A stretch of 64,000 nucleotides of DNA, taken from positions 620,001-684,000 of the forward strand of contig NZ_FOZK01000001.1 in NCBI RefSeq assembly GCF_900114435.1, written 5' to 3'. Made by a program: the position numbers and the translations under genes. Below the pieces are notes generated by a model that saw only the letters and a program-made list of their open reading frames with translations, ran no database searches and was not told the origin of the DNA. This DNA comes from Halomicrobium zhouii. Its GTDB lineage: Archaea; Halobacteriota; Halobacteria; Halobacteriales; Haloarculaceae. This document shows positions 50,793-58,809 of this stretch, piece after piece. How positions within the stretch are numbered: position 1 is the first letter of the stretch; each line of letters starts with the position of its first letter.

Positions 50793-51821
50793 GTGACCGA
50801 GTGGCTGGTTGACCTGCTGGCCGGGACTGTCCTTCCCAGAGTGGCCAGTATCGGCGTCCTCGTCGCTATCGGGGTGCTGCTGGCGAACCTGGCGGTCTCG
50901 TTCGGGCTGGTCGACCGCGTCGCCGCGCTCTCGCGGTACCTCACCGAACCGGCCAACCTCCCGAAGGAGGTGGGGACGGCCATCCTCGCGACGACGGCGT
51001 CGCCGACGGCGGGCTACGGCATGCTCGCCGAGTACCGCGAGTCCGGGGTGCTGGACGACCGCGCGACGCTGGTGGCCGTCACCATCAACACGTTCTTCGG
51101 CTTCGCCCAGCACATCTTCACCTTCTACGCGCCCGTGTTGATCCCTATCCTCGGGCTGGAGGTCGGCCTGCTGTACGTCGGATTCCGGGCGGCCATCGCG
51201 CTGGCCATCACGCTCGTGGGCATCCTCGCGGGCCGACTCCTCCTCTCCGGCGGGAACGTCGACGCCGCCGCGATTCCGGACGTCGAAGGGCCGAACGGGA
51301 CTGACGGCGACGAGGGCGACGACGGCCCGAGGACGGCCCGCGGGAAGGTCCGGGAGGCGGTATTGAGCACGGGCGACAAACTCCGTTCGATACTGCCCCG
51401 GCTCCTCGTGGTGTACGTGCTCGTTGCCGTCCTGATCGAAAGACAGGACGCCGTCTCCGCGTTCCTTGAGGCCACGGTCGGCGTGTCGATCCCGGGCCTC
51501 GCCGCGCCCGTCGAGGCGCTGGCGGGCCTCGTCGGGCTGCCCGGCGCCGCCGTCCCGGTCATCGCGGTGTTCGCTATCGAGACGACCAACGGCGCCATCG
51601 TCATCGCGCCGCTGATCGAACAGGGAGTGTTCACCCCGCGACAGGCCGTCGCGACGATGCTCGTCGGCGGCATCGTCTCCTTCGCGGTGTCGACGTTCAA
51701 ACGGTCGATTCCGTTCCAGTACGGCATCTGGGGCGCGGAGTTCGGATCGAAGGTGATCGCCGTCAACACCGCGCTGAAGGTCGTCTTCATCGGTATCGCC
51801 GTGGTCGCGTTGCTGGCGTGA
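50793..51821 (+). CDS. Nucleoside-recognition (Gate) domain membrane protein
   Basis: A 342-residue membrane protein starting at GTG 50793, with about eight hydrophobic helices. Two Gate-type regions are visible: TAILATTASPTAGYGMLAEY near residue 65, and VIAVFAIETTNGAIVIAPLI followed by the final ISFAVSTFKRSIPFQYGIWG. The central loop (about 165-200) is an acidic cytoplasmic stretch. Proteins of this type resemble SpmA/SpmB and FeoB Gate regions, and transport of an unknown solute is possible. Divergent from the DUF502 gene. Confidence 0.85.
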   Translation: MTEWLVDLLAGTVLPRVASIGVLVAIGVLLANLAVSFGLVDRVAALSRYLTEPANLPKEVGTAILATTASPTAGYGMLAEYRESGVLDDRATLVAVTINTFFGFAQHIFTFYAPVLIPILGLEVGLLYVGFRAAIALAITLVGILAGRLLLSGGNVDAAAIPDVEGPNGTDGDEGDDGPRTARGKVREAVLSTGDKLRSILPRLLVVYVLVAVLIERQDAVSAFLEATVGVSIPGLAAPVEALAGLVGLPGAAVPVIAVFAIETTNGAIVIAPLIEQGVFTPRQAVATMLVGGIVSFAVSTFKRSIPFQYGIWGAEFGSKVIAVNTALKVVFIGIAVVALLA

Positions 51822-51851
51822 CGGCAGCACTGCACGTCGGCGCCAGGGTCC

Positions 51852-52631
51852 CTACCTGCTGATCTCTGTCCCGTCGGCGCGAATCGCGTTGACGACGAGG
51901 CCGAGCATGAGGGAGATGGCGCCCAGGTAGAGACTCGTGAGGATGAGGATGATCCCGCTGAGGACGCCGTAGATCGCGTAGCTGGCCGCGTTGGCGGCGT
52001 AGACCTGGGCGACCGTCAGCAGTATCGTCCACCCCAGCGCCCCGATGAACGCGCCGGGGACGGCCTCGACGAAGCGGGTCACCTCCCGGGAGGGGACGGT
52101 GTACATCGGAAGGAAGGCCACGGTCAGCGCCAGGAGCAAGACGGCGTGACCGACGAACGCGAACGGCGACCCCGTGGGAAGCAGCGCGAAGGTGACGCTC
52201 GTGAGCGCGATGAGGACGATGGCGATGGCGAGCGACCCCAGGATGCTGGCCGCGGCCCGCAGCTGGTGGCGGAACGGGTCGCCCTCGCGCTCCTCGACGC
52301 GCTCGACGGCGGTCTGGAAGCCCAGGACGACGTTCGCCCCGCCCCAGGCGATGACGACCACCGCGAAGACCGCCGCGCCCGCTCGCCCGGACGCGGCCGT
52401 CAGCCCCTCGTAGACGAGCGCCTGGGCTTCGGGCGTGAGAAAACGCGGCGTCGTGCTCTGGAGGTCACTCGCGAGTGATTCACCCAGGACCGCAAGGACG
52501 AGCACCGCCAGGGGGAGAAAGGAGACGAAGGCGTAGTAGGCCATCGCCGCCGCGGGATACTTGACGTCGTGGTCGTCCGCGGTCCGGAGGACGGTCAACA
52601 CTGCAGTCAGGACGCCGGGGAGGCGTGACAT
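51852..52631 (-). CDS. YihY/BrkB-family membrane protein
   Basis: A 259-residue protein with six hydrophobic helices. YPAAAMAYYAFVSFLPLAVLVL near residue 25 is the family signature. Another is VVIAWGGANVVLGFQTAVERV near 95, and the last third has GWTILLTVAQVYAANAASYAIYG near 200. Older literature called this family ribonuclease BN, but that was a mis-assignment, so no enzymatic role is claimed. It converges with the Gate-domain gene, 30 bases apart. Confidence 0.9.
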   Translation of the reverse strand: MSRLPGVLTAVLTVLRTADDHDVKYPAAAMAYYAFVSFLPLAVLVLAVLGESLASDLQSTTPRFLTPEAQALVYEGLTAASGRAGAAVFAVVVIAWGGANVVLGFQTAVERVEEREGDPFRHQLRAAASILGSLAIAIVLIALTSVTFALLPTGSPFAFVGHAVLLLALTVAFLPMYTVPSREVTRFVEAVPGAFIGALGWTILLTVAQVYAANAASYAIYGVLSGIILILTSLYLGAISLMLGLVVNAIRADGTEISR

Positions 52632-52681
52632 GTGGCGGGGGTGGGAGAACCGGGCGGGTTTCGTCGGTCGCGCTCGCAGCG

Positions 52682-52990
52682 TTACTTCTCGGCGCGTTCG
52701 CTCGCGAGTTCGACGTCCTGCTTGGCAGCGACGCGCTCCAGGATCTCCCTGGCGCGCTCAGCGCTCACGTCGTCGACGAGGCAGTCGACGAAGTCGGCGA
52801 GGACGTCCGGGCGGACCTGCAGGTCGACGTACTCGACGCGGCCGTCGACGACGACGGCGTCGAGGTTCCACTCGCCGGCCGCCGGGTCGGTCATGCGAAT
52901 GTCGACCCACTCGTCGTCCGGGCGATCCGTTCCGTTCTCACTCGGCGACCGGTCTGCGTCGTCGGGGTCCGTGAACACGTCGTCACTCAT
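52682..52990 (-). CDS. Small acidic haloarchaeal protein, unknown function
   Basis: A 102-residue soluble protein. The first ~28 residues are a disordered acidic leader. The core (about residues 28-95) has WNLDAVVVDGRVEYVDLQVRPDVLADFVDCLV followed by a helix with SAERAREILERVAA, giving a beta-alpha pattern. There is one cysteine. No family name could be given with confidence. It lies 50 bases upstream of the YihY gene on the same strand. Confidence 0.7.
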   Translation of the reverse strand: MSDDVFTDPDDADRSPSENGTDRPDDEWVDIRMTDPAAGEWNLDAVVVDGRVEYVDLQVRPDVLADFVDCLVDDVSAERAREILERVAAKQDVELASERAEK

Positions 52991-53079
52991 TCGTGAATTG
53001 GTGTACGATAGCAGGCTGCATAAACCTCCGTTTCGGGTGCAGACGGGCGCGCCGGGTCGGTCGTTCGCGGGAACGGCTC

Positions 53080-53973
53080 TCAGACGCCCTCGGGGTGGGG
53101 GTCGGAGATGACGACCGCCTTGCCGTCGACGGCCGTCTCGCCGTCCGCGTCCGCCACCGTGGTCGTCAGCCGGAAGCGGCGGTTGCCCAGCTCCTCGACC
53201 ACCTCACACCGGGCGGTCACCCGTTCGTTCAGGTCGACCGGGCCGCGGTAGCTCACCTCCTGTGAGAGGTAGATGGTGAGGCCGGGGAGGCGGGCGAGTG
53301 CCGCGCTGATGAGGCCGGCGACGAGCGTCCCGTGGACGATGCGTCGACCGAAGCGCGTCTCCTCGGCGTACGCTTCGTCGAGGTGGAGCCGGTTCGTGTC
53401 GCCCGAGGCCTCGGCGAAGGTCCGGACGTCGCTCTCGGAGAGCGTCTTCGTGAACGTGACGTGGTCGCCGACGTCGATGCCGTCCTCGGTGCCGTAGCTC
53501 TCGAAGTCCCACTCCTCGTCCTCGTAGGCCGTGTCCGGGCGCGTGAAGGGTTGGCGATCGTGGCGGGGGACGGACTCGCCCGCCGTCCAGGTGCCGCGGG
53601 GGACGTAGTCGGCGACGTCCGTCGTCGTGACGATGCCGACCAGCGCCCCGTCTTCGAGTACCGGCAACTTCTCGACGTCGTGGGCCCGCAGGGACTCGAC
53701 GGCCGCTTCCACGGTGGCGTCGGGGTCGACGGTCACCAGGTCCTCCGACATCACGTCCCCGACGGTGAGTGCGTCCGTGTCTCCGCGGGCCGCCGCCACT
53801 GCGACCACGTCGCTCTCGGTGATGATCCCCACTGGCTCGCCACCGTGGACGACGACGAGCGATCCGACGTCTCCGTCGCGGAGCCGTTCTGCCGCCTCGA
53901 CGACGGCCGCTTCTGGCGATATCCGTTCGACGGGCGACCGCATTATCTCCCGGACCGGCGTCGGTACGAGCAT
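53080..53973 (-). CDS. CBS-CBS-MaoC fusion protein (regulated hot-dog hydratase)
   Basis: A 297-residue protein. Two CBS domains fill residues 1-130 (VREIMRSPVERISPEAAV, GIITESDVVAVAAA, VGDVMSEDLVTVDPDATV, GIVTTTDVADYVP). The C-terminal ~135 residues form a MaoC/R-hydratase hot-dog domain, with FAEASGDTNRLHLDEAYAEE near residue 190 and RRIVHGTLVAGLISAAL near 215 (catalytic Asp and His). The hot-dog part should hydrate or dehydrate an acyl-CoA, and the CBS pair could bind an adenosyl ligand to regulate it. The two parts are joined by an acidic linker. Start ATG 53973. Confidence 0.88.
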   Translation of the reverse strand: MLVPTPVREIMRSPVERISPEAAVVEAAERLRDGDVGSLVVVHGGEPVGIITESDVVAVAAARGDTDALTVGDVMSEDLVTVDPDATVEAAVESLRAHDVEKLPVLEDGALVGIVTTTDVADYVPRGTWTAGESVPRHDRQPFTRPDTAYEDEEWDFESYGTEDGIDVGDHVTFTKTLSESDVRTFAEASGDTNRLHLDEAYAEETRFGRRIVHGTLVAGLISAALARLPGLTIYLSQEVSYRGPVDLNERVTARCEVVEELGNRRFRLTTTVADADGETAVDGKAVVISDPHPEGV

Positions 53974-54090
53974 CTCTGGTCTAGTCGTTGACTGGTACCC
54001 ATTTGACTGTTTGTGCGATCGGCCCCGGTCAACGCGACACTCGCGCCACCGGGTCGCCAGGTTTGTAGGCCGGCGCGGCGCAGGTGCGGT

Positions 54091-55071
54091 ATGGACCGCC
54101 GACGCCGCCGACGGCGCCGCCACACGCTGGTGCTCCTGGTCACGCTCGCCGTCGCGCTGTCGGGCTGTGGCGCGGTTTCGGTCCCCACCGAGGGGCCGCC
54201 GAGCGGCCCGGACGTGACGGCCAGCCCGGCCGCACCGAACGCGACGGGCGATCCGGGCGTCCCTGCCGACGGCGACAGCCGGGCGGCAACAGTGACGCGA
54301 GTCGTCGACGGCGACACCGTCGAGGTCAGCTATCCCGACGGCTCGACGGACGCCGTCCGGCTGGTCGGCGTCGACGCCCCCGAGACCCGCGGCGAGACGA
54401 ACCCGGCGGAGTTCGAAGGCGTGCCCGACAACGAGTCCGGGCGGGCCTGCCTCGCCGACGCGGGTGACCGGGCGTCCACCACCCTGACCGAGTGGGTCGA
54501 CGGGGCCGACGTCACCCTCGTCGTCGACCCCGAGACCGACACGCGGGACCAGTACGACCGCCTGCTCGCCTACGTCGTGCGGGACGACGCGAACCTGAAC
54601 TACCAGCTCGTCGCCCGTGGGTACGCCCGCGTCTACGATACCTCGTTCACTCGCGCCGATTCGTTCTACGCCGCCGAGTCCGATGCCCGGCAGGCCAGTC
54701 TCGGCGTCTGGCAGTGCGCCGACCCCGCGTCCCGGAGCGCGAGCGACGGTCTCGACGTCCGCGTCGTCGCGGACGCACCCGGCAACGACAACGAGAACCT
54801 CAACGGCGAGTTCGTCGTCCTGACGAACGACGGTGACGAGTCCCTGGATATCGGCGGCTGGACGGTCGGCGACGAGGCCGGCCGCGAGTACACCTTTCCG
54901 GACGGCGCGTCGGTCGCTGCCGGGGGCTCGGTCCGGCTCTACTCCGGGTCCGGGACCGACAACGAGACCGCTTACTTCTGGGCCGCGAACGGCGCCGTCT
55001 GGAACAACGACGGCGACGCGGTGACCGTGCGGAACGAGGACGGGGCCGTCGTCGCCCGGGAGTCGTACTGA
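54091..55071 (+). CDS. Lipoprotein with thermonuclease (SNase) and lamin-tail domains
   Basis: A 326-residue exported protein. A very Arg-rich N terminus precedes a hydrophobic helix and the lipobox ALSGCGAV (cysteine near residue 26). The SNase-like domain (about 65-210) has VTRVVDGDTVEVSYPDG, VRLVGVDAPETRGETNP, DQYDRLLAYVV and LVARGYARVYDTSF, which carry the catalytic Arg and Asp positions of the family. The C-terminal ~95 residues are a lamin-tail (LTD) immunoglobulin-like domain (GEFVVLTNDGDESLDIGGW, AAGGSVRLYSGSG). It is probably a surface nuclease. Confidence 0.88.
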   Translation: MDRRRRRRRRHTLVLLVTLAVALSGCGAVSVPTEGPPSGPDVTASPAAPNATGDPGVPADGDSRAATVTRVVDGDTVEVSYPDGSTDAVRLVGVDAPETRGETNPAEFEGVPDNESGRACLADAGDRASTTLTEWVDGADVTLVVDPETDTRDQYDRLLAYVVRDDANLNYQLVARGYARVYDTSFTRADSFYAAESDARQASLGVWQCADPASRSASDGLDVRVVADAPGNDNENLNGEFVVLTNDGDESLDIGGWTVGDEAGREYTFPDGASVAAGGSVRLYSGSGTDNETAYFWAANGAVWNNDGDAVTVRNEDGAVVARESY

Positions 55072-55109
55072 CCGGACTGACTTCCCAGTTCTCGCCGACC
55101 GCACAATCC

Positions 55110-56246
55110 ATGCGTCTGGGTACCAAAGATCGTGCCGTGGTGTACGCGCTCGACCGCCTCGAACCACCGCCGCGAGCCGTCGACTGGAGCCTCGCGGCGA
55201 CTATCGCCGTCCTCGTCGGGACGGGGCTCTACAGCCTCGTCGTCGGCGATCCGAGCGGTGCGTGGGTGTTCGACGTCCACGCCGTCGCGGCCTTCGCGCT
55301 CGTCGTCCTGCTGGCCTTCAAGCTTCGCCGGGTGGCCACCCGCCTCCGCCCAAACAGGCTCACGCGCGTGCGCTTCGTCTCTATACTCCTCGCTCTCACC
55401 GCTCTCGGTGCGCTCGGAACCGGACTCTGGTGGGCGTTCGGCGGGTCGGTCCGGGTCGGCCCGTGGGGACTCCTGATGGTCCACATGACCCTCGGCGTCG
55501 CGGTGCCGGTCGTTTTGCTCTGGCATCTCCGCCACCGCTATCACTCGCCCGCCGGGGCCACGCACCAGGGCCGACGGACCGCGCTACAGTACGCCGCCGT
55601 CGTCGGGCTGAGCGCGCTGGCCTGGCGCGGCCAGCGGGCGGCCAACGACCTGCTCGACACGGCTGGTTCGGACCGGCGGTTCACCGGCTCCCGCGAGGAG
55701 GGCAGCGGCGAGGGGAACGCCTTCCCGGTGACCAGCTGGGTCGCCGACGACCCGACCCCCGTCGACGTCGAGGACTGGGAACTCCGGGTCGACGGACTCG
55801 TCGACGACCCCGCGACGCTCGGCGTGGACGACCTGGGGCTCGGTGACGAGACGGCCGACGACGAGCGGGGCGATCTGGCGACCGACGCCGAACGGCGCGC
55901 GGTGCTCGACTGCACCAGCGGCTGGTACTCCGACCACGACTGGCGCGGCCTGGCCGTCGGTGACCTGCTCGACGCCGTGGAACCGACCGACGACGCTCGC
56001 TGGGTCCAGTTCCGCTCGGTGACGGGCTACCGCTGGTCACTCCCCGTCGAGGAAGCCCGGGAAGCGCTACTGGCGACCCACGTCGACGGCGAACGGATCA
56101 GCCACGACCACGGCTTTCCGATGCGACTCGTCGCGCCCGGCCGGCGCGGCTTCCAGTGGGTCAAGTGGGTGACCGACGTCCGGGCGACGAGGCGACGTGA
56201 TTTCAGTGAGTCCGTCGCTATCTTCGTGAGCGGGTTCGAGGAGTGA
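55110..56246 (+). CDS. Molybdopterin oxidoreductase with N-terminal membrane heme domain
   Basis: A 378-residue protein. Residues about 25-155 contain four hydrophobic helices with histidines placed like b-type heme ligands (VFDVHAVAAFALVV, LLMVHMTLGVAVPVVLLWHL). A linker follows, then a sulfite-oxidase/YedY-type molybdopterin domain (about 195-378). That domain has WELRVDGLVDDPATLGVDDL, the molybdenum cysteine in LDCTSGWYSDHDWRGL near 270, and FPMRLVAPGRRGFQWVKWV near 335. The membrane part could pass electrons to or from the quinone pool. The substrate is unknown. It follows the nuclease lipoprotein by 38 bases. Confidence 0.87.
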   Translation: MRLGTKDRAVVYALDRLEPPPRAVDWSLAATIAVLVGTGLYSLVVGDPSGAWVFDVHAVAAFALVVLLAFKLRRVATRLRPNRLTRVRFVSILLALTALGALGTGLWWAFGGSVRVGPWGLLMVHMTLGVAVPVVLLWHLRHRYHSPAGATHQGRRTALQYAAVVGLSALAWRGQRAANDLLDTAGSDRRFTGSREEGSGEGNAFPVTSWVADDPTPVDVEDWELRVDGLVDDPATLGVDDLGLGDETADDERGDLATDAERRAVLDCTSGWYSDHDWRGLAVGDLLDAVEPTDDARWVQFRSVTGYRWSLPVEEAREALLATHVDGERISHDHGFPMRLVAPGRRGFQWVKWVTDVRATRRRDFSESVAIFVSGFEE

Positions 56247-56530
56247 AGTTCGGCTCGGCCGGGAGCGCGTTTCATCGCGCGACCCACCGAAAGACTCGGC
56301 ACACCTCGTCTTTCGAGCCCACACTCGCTTCGCTCGCGTGGAAGGGGAAGGGCAGGGCTGCGGTGCTGTGCCTGGTGGATGAAAGGGCGAGCGGCGGTCG
56401 AACCCTCCCGGGCGACGCAAGCACCTACTGGAGCGCAGCGAGCCCCGGAGTGGTCGAGCGCCGCGAGGGCTTTCGGGTTGCTCGCACTCCCAGTCGCAGT
56501 CCCGGGAGACGACCCAGAAACAACTCCCCG
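56247..56530 (+). repeat. Third copy of the 3.4-4.0 kb non-coding element
   Basis: Bases 56344-56482 reproduce the forward copy at 3817-3985 in order: GGGGAAGGGCAGGGC, GCGGTGCTGTGCC, GGTGGATGAAAGGGCGAG, CGCAAGCAC and GCGAGGGCTTTCGGGTTG. The 5-base AGGGC duplication of the first copy is missing here. A CTCGCTTCGCTCGCG palindrome stands just before it at 56324-56338. No gene is seen; the region lies between two genes that converge on it. Confidence 0.75.
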
Positions 56531-57169
56531 TCACATCATCGCACGGAGCGTCGCAAATAGCTCGGGTCCGTCGTCGTCGTTCTCGTAGTGGATCGGGACG
56601 AACCCGGCCGCACGCGCGCCCTCGACGTCGGACTCGTAGTCGTCGCCGACCATGACGTACTCGTCGGCGTCGAGGCGGTCCCGAATTTCGTCGTAGGGCG
56701 CGCCGTCGGTCTTGTGGCCGCCGACGTCGTAGGAGACGATCACTTCGTCGAAGTACTCGGTCAGCCCGTGGTGGTCCAGTTTGGCTCGCTGCCAGTCGCC
56801 GACGCCGTCGGTGACGACGGCGAGGGTGGTGTGATCGTCCGCGGCGAGTTCGGCCAGGCACGCCCGGGCGGCGTCGGGGACGAACGACGCCGCGTACTCT
56901 GCTTCGCGGATGGTCGCGACCAGTTCGTCGTGGTCCAGTTCGGGCTCCACGTCCGGGTGGTCGGCGAGGGCCGCGACGCCGGTGTCGTAGGGGTCGGCCT
57001 CCAGCGCGTCGAACGCCGCGAAGAAGGCCTCGTCGTAGGCGTCGAGGTGTCCGTCGTCGGTGACGGAGAGGTGCTGATCGAACGCTTCGGCGAGGATGCG
57101 GTCGTACGCCCGGTCGAAGTGGACCAGGGTCCCGTCGAGGTCGAAACAGACGACGGTGTCGGTGGCCAT
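56531..57169 (-). CDS. HAD-superfamily hydrolase
   Basis: A 212-residue phosphatase-like enzyme. Motif I VCFDLDGTLVHFDRAYD is at the N terminus, a helical cap follows, and motif II is in VVTDGVGDWQRAKLDHHG near residue 115. Motif IV is MVGDDYESDVEGARAAG near 170. The size and cap fit subfamily I phosphoglycolate phosphatase-like enzymes, but the substrate is not determined. It starts ATG 57169. The gene ends just beside the repeat element. Confidence 0.92.
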   Translation of the reverse strand: MATDTVVCFDLDGTLVHFDRAYDRILAEAFDQHLSVTDDGHLDAYDEAFFAAFDALEADPYDTGVAALADHPDVEPELDHDELVATIREAEYAASFVPDAARACLAELAADDHTTLAVVTDGVGDWQRAKLDHHGLTEYFDEVIVSYDVGGHKTDGAPYDEIRDRLDADEYVMVGDDYESDVEGARAAGFVPIHYENDDDGPELFATLRAMM

Positions 57170-57255
57170 ACCGGGCGGTCGGGAGTCGAAGACAAATGGG
57201 TTGCGACGGGCAGGGACGGGACAGCAGCGTTAGCGCTGGCCGCCAGGGCGGCTGC

Positions 57256-57675
57256 TCACCCGTCGAGGTCGACCGGTTTGCCTTGCTCCGTCGGCGGCGC
57301 GACGTGGTCGATGAACTCCTCGGCGGAGGGCTCGTTCACGCGCACGCGGACGTGGATGTCGCCCAGTTCGGCGGGGTCGCCGACGGCGAAGTTGATCCGC
57401 TCCTCGAAGGCCGCCTGTTTCTTCAGGTCGAAGGCGATGGTGTCGCCCGCCAGTTCGTCGAAGAACACCGACCGGGCGGTGTCGAGGATCTCGAAGCGGT
57501 GGAGGAGTTCCGAGAAGTGGTCCATGTCGTGGGTCTCGGCCAGCAGCTCGCCGTGGCGGAACTCGGGGTCGGCGTTCGGGAAGAGGTTCGTGATGGCGTC
57601 GGCGACCCGGTCGGTCACCTCGGTGTCGGCGACGGGGGCCGTTATCTGAACGTCGATCTGGTAGATGGTGGTCAT
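57256..57675 (-). CDS. Archaeal RNA-binding domain protein (DUF54, PF01877 type)
   Basis: A 139-residue protein of the archaeal DUF54/RNA_binding family. Hallmarks are QIDVQITAPVADTEVTDRVADAI at the start, NADPEFRHGELLAET near residue 35, FFDELAGDTIAFDLKKQAAF near 71 and GDIHVRVRVNEPS near 105. Members share a fold with L5-like RNA-binding proteins. A role in RNA metabolism is assumed, not shown. It lies 40 bases downstream of the kinase-like gene on the same strand, so cotranscription is likely. Confidence 0.88.
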   Translation of the reverse strand: MTTIYQIDVQITAPVADTEVTDRVADAITNLFPNADPEFRHGELLAETHDMDHFSELLHRFEILDTARSVFFDELAGDTIAFDLKKQAAFEERINFAVGDPAELGDIHVRVRVNEPSAEEFIDHVAPPTEQGKPVDLDG

Positions 57676-57715
57676 TGCTGGAGAGCGCGAGTGGTTGAAT
57701 CGAGCGCGGTCATTG

Positions 57716-58291
57716 TCACTGGCTGTACTGGCTCCGGTAGGCGGCGACGCCCTCGGTCAATAGTGTCCGGATCCGGGCACGGAAGGTGTCGAGGCTGTCG
57801 GTGTTGTCGATACTGACGTCGGCGCGGTCGATGGCCTCGCCCATGCCGAAGCCGAGTTCGCGCTCGTCGCGCTCCTCGAGGGATTCGCCGCCCTCGTCGC
57901 TACCCTTGTCGCGGCCGCGCTCGTCGATGCGGTCCGCGCGCACGTCGAAGGGAGCCTCGATGCTGACGAGCGCGAACTCCCCGTCGAAGGCCGCCTCGAA
58001 CTCGTCGACTTCGACGCCAGAGCGGACGCCGTCGACGAGGACGACGTCGCTGTCTTCCAGTGCGTCCTCGATCAGCGGCAGCGAGCGCTCGGCGATGGCC
58101 GCCGGGCCGTTCTCCTCGCGCAGCGCCTGTGCGACCTGGCCGTGGTGCGTCGCCGGGTCGAGGTCGCGGTCGCGACACTCCGCGCGGATGACGTCGCCCA
58201 TCGTCACGACGGGGACGTCGAGTTCTGCGGCGACGTTCGCGGCCTCGCCCTTGCCGCTGCCGGGCAGGCCGACCGTCGCGATGACTGTCAT
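57716..58291 (-). CDS. P-loop kinase-like protein (UPF0200, adenylate/dephospho-CoA kinase fold)
   Basis: A 191-residue nucleotide-binding protein. The P-loop is VGLPGSGKGEAANVA at the N terminus, MGDVIRAECRDRDL near residue 32 follows, and VVLVDGVRSGVEVDEF near 80 resembles a nucleotide-kinase core. The lid is charged and contains DERELGFGMGEAIDRADVSI. It matches the archaeal UPF0200 group, whose substrate is unknown to me. ATG 58291 is used over the GTG at 58297. It heads a two-gene unit with the DUF54 protein. Confidence 0.85.
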   Translation of the reverse strand: MTVIATVGLPGSGKGEAANVAAELDVPVVTMGDVIRAECRDRDLDPATHHGQVAQALREENGPAAIAERSLPLIEDALEDSDVVLVDGVRSGVEVDEFEAAFDGEFALVSIEAPFDVRADRIDERGRDKGSDEGGESLEERDERELGFGMGEAIDRADVSIDNTDSLDTFRARIRTLLTEGVAAYRSQYSQ

Positions 58292-58368
58292 TGCCACTTC
58301 GTTGTCCCACGCCGCGCTTAAGGACTACGTTCGGCCAACGCTTTGTGGATGGCCGCCGTACCACCACT

Positions 58369-58746
58369 ATGGCACAACGATCGTTCCCGGTTCGCGCCCT
58401 CTGGTTCGTCTTCGTCGGCTGGTGGCTCACGCCGATACTCGTCAACGTCGCCTGGTTCTGCAACGCGACGATCCTCCTGATCCCGGTCGGGATCAAGCTG
58501 ACGAACCTGGTGCCGACGGCGCTCACGCTGGCCGAACCCCGGTCGCTCGAGGACCCCGATTCCGCCCGCGGGCAACAGTCGCTCGCGGTGCGTGCGGTCT
58601 ACTTCGTCTTCGTCGGCTGGTGGCTCTCGTGGCTCTGGGCAAACGCCGCGTCGTTCCTGGCGATAACCATCGTCGGGCTCCCGGTCGCTATCTGGATGTT
58701 CAACCGGCTCCCCTACGTCACGTCGCTGTACCGGTTCCACGGGTGA
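58369..58746 (+). CDS. YccF-domain membrane protein
   Basis: A 125-residue inner-membrane protein made of two YccF-type repeats: ALWFVFVGWWLTPILVNVAW near residue 10 and AVYFVFVGWWLSWLWANAAS near 76, each followed by a second helix with a PVGI or PVAI turn. The internal repeat suggests an even, symmetric fold. Function unknown. Divergent from the kinase-like gene. Confidence 0.9.
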   Translation: MAQRSFPVRALWFVFVGWWLTPILVNVAWFCNATILLIPVGIKLTNLVPTALTLAEPRSLEDPDSARGQQSLAVRAVYFVFVGWWLSWLWANAASFLAITIVGLPVAIWMFNRLPYVTSLYRFHG

Positions 58747-58809
58747 ACTGGCCGTCGCTCCCACCGGCGTCCCCGTAAGCCCGACGCGTCGCGTCGTGCG
58801 CGACGCGTC

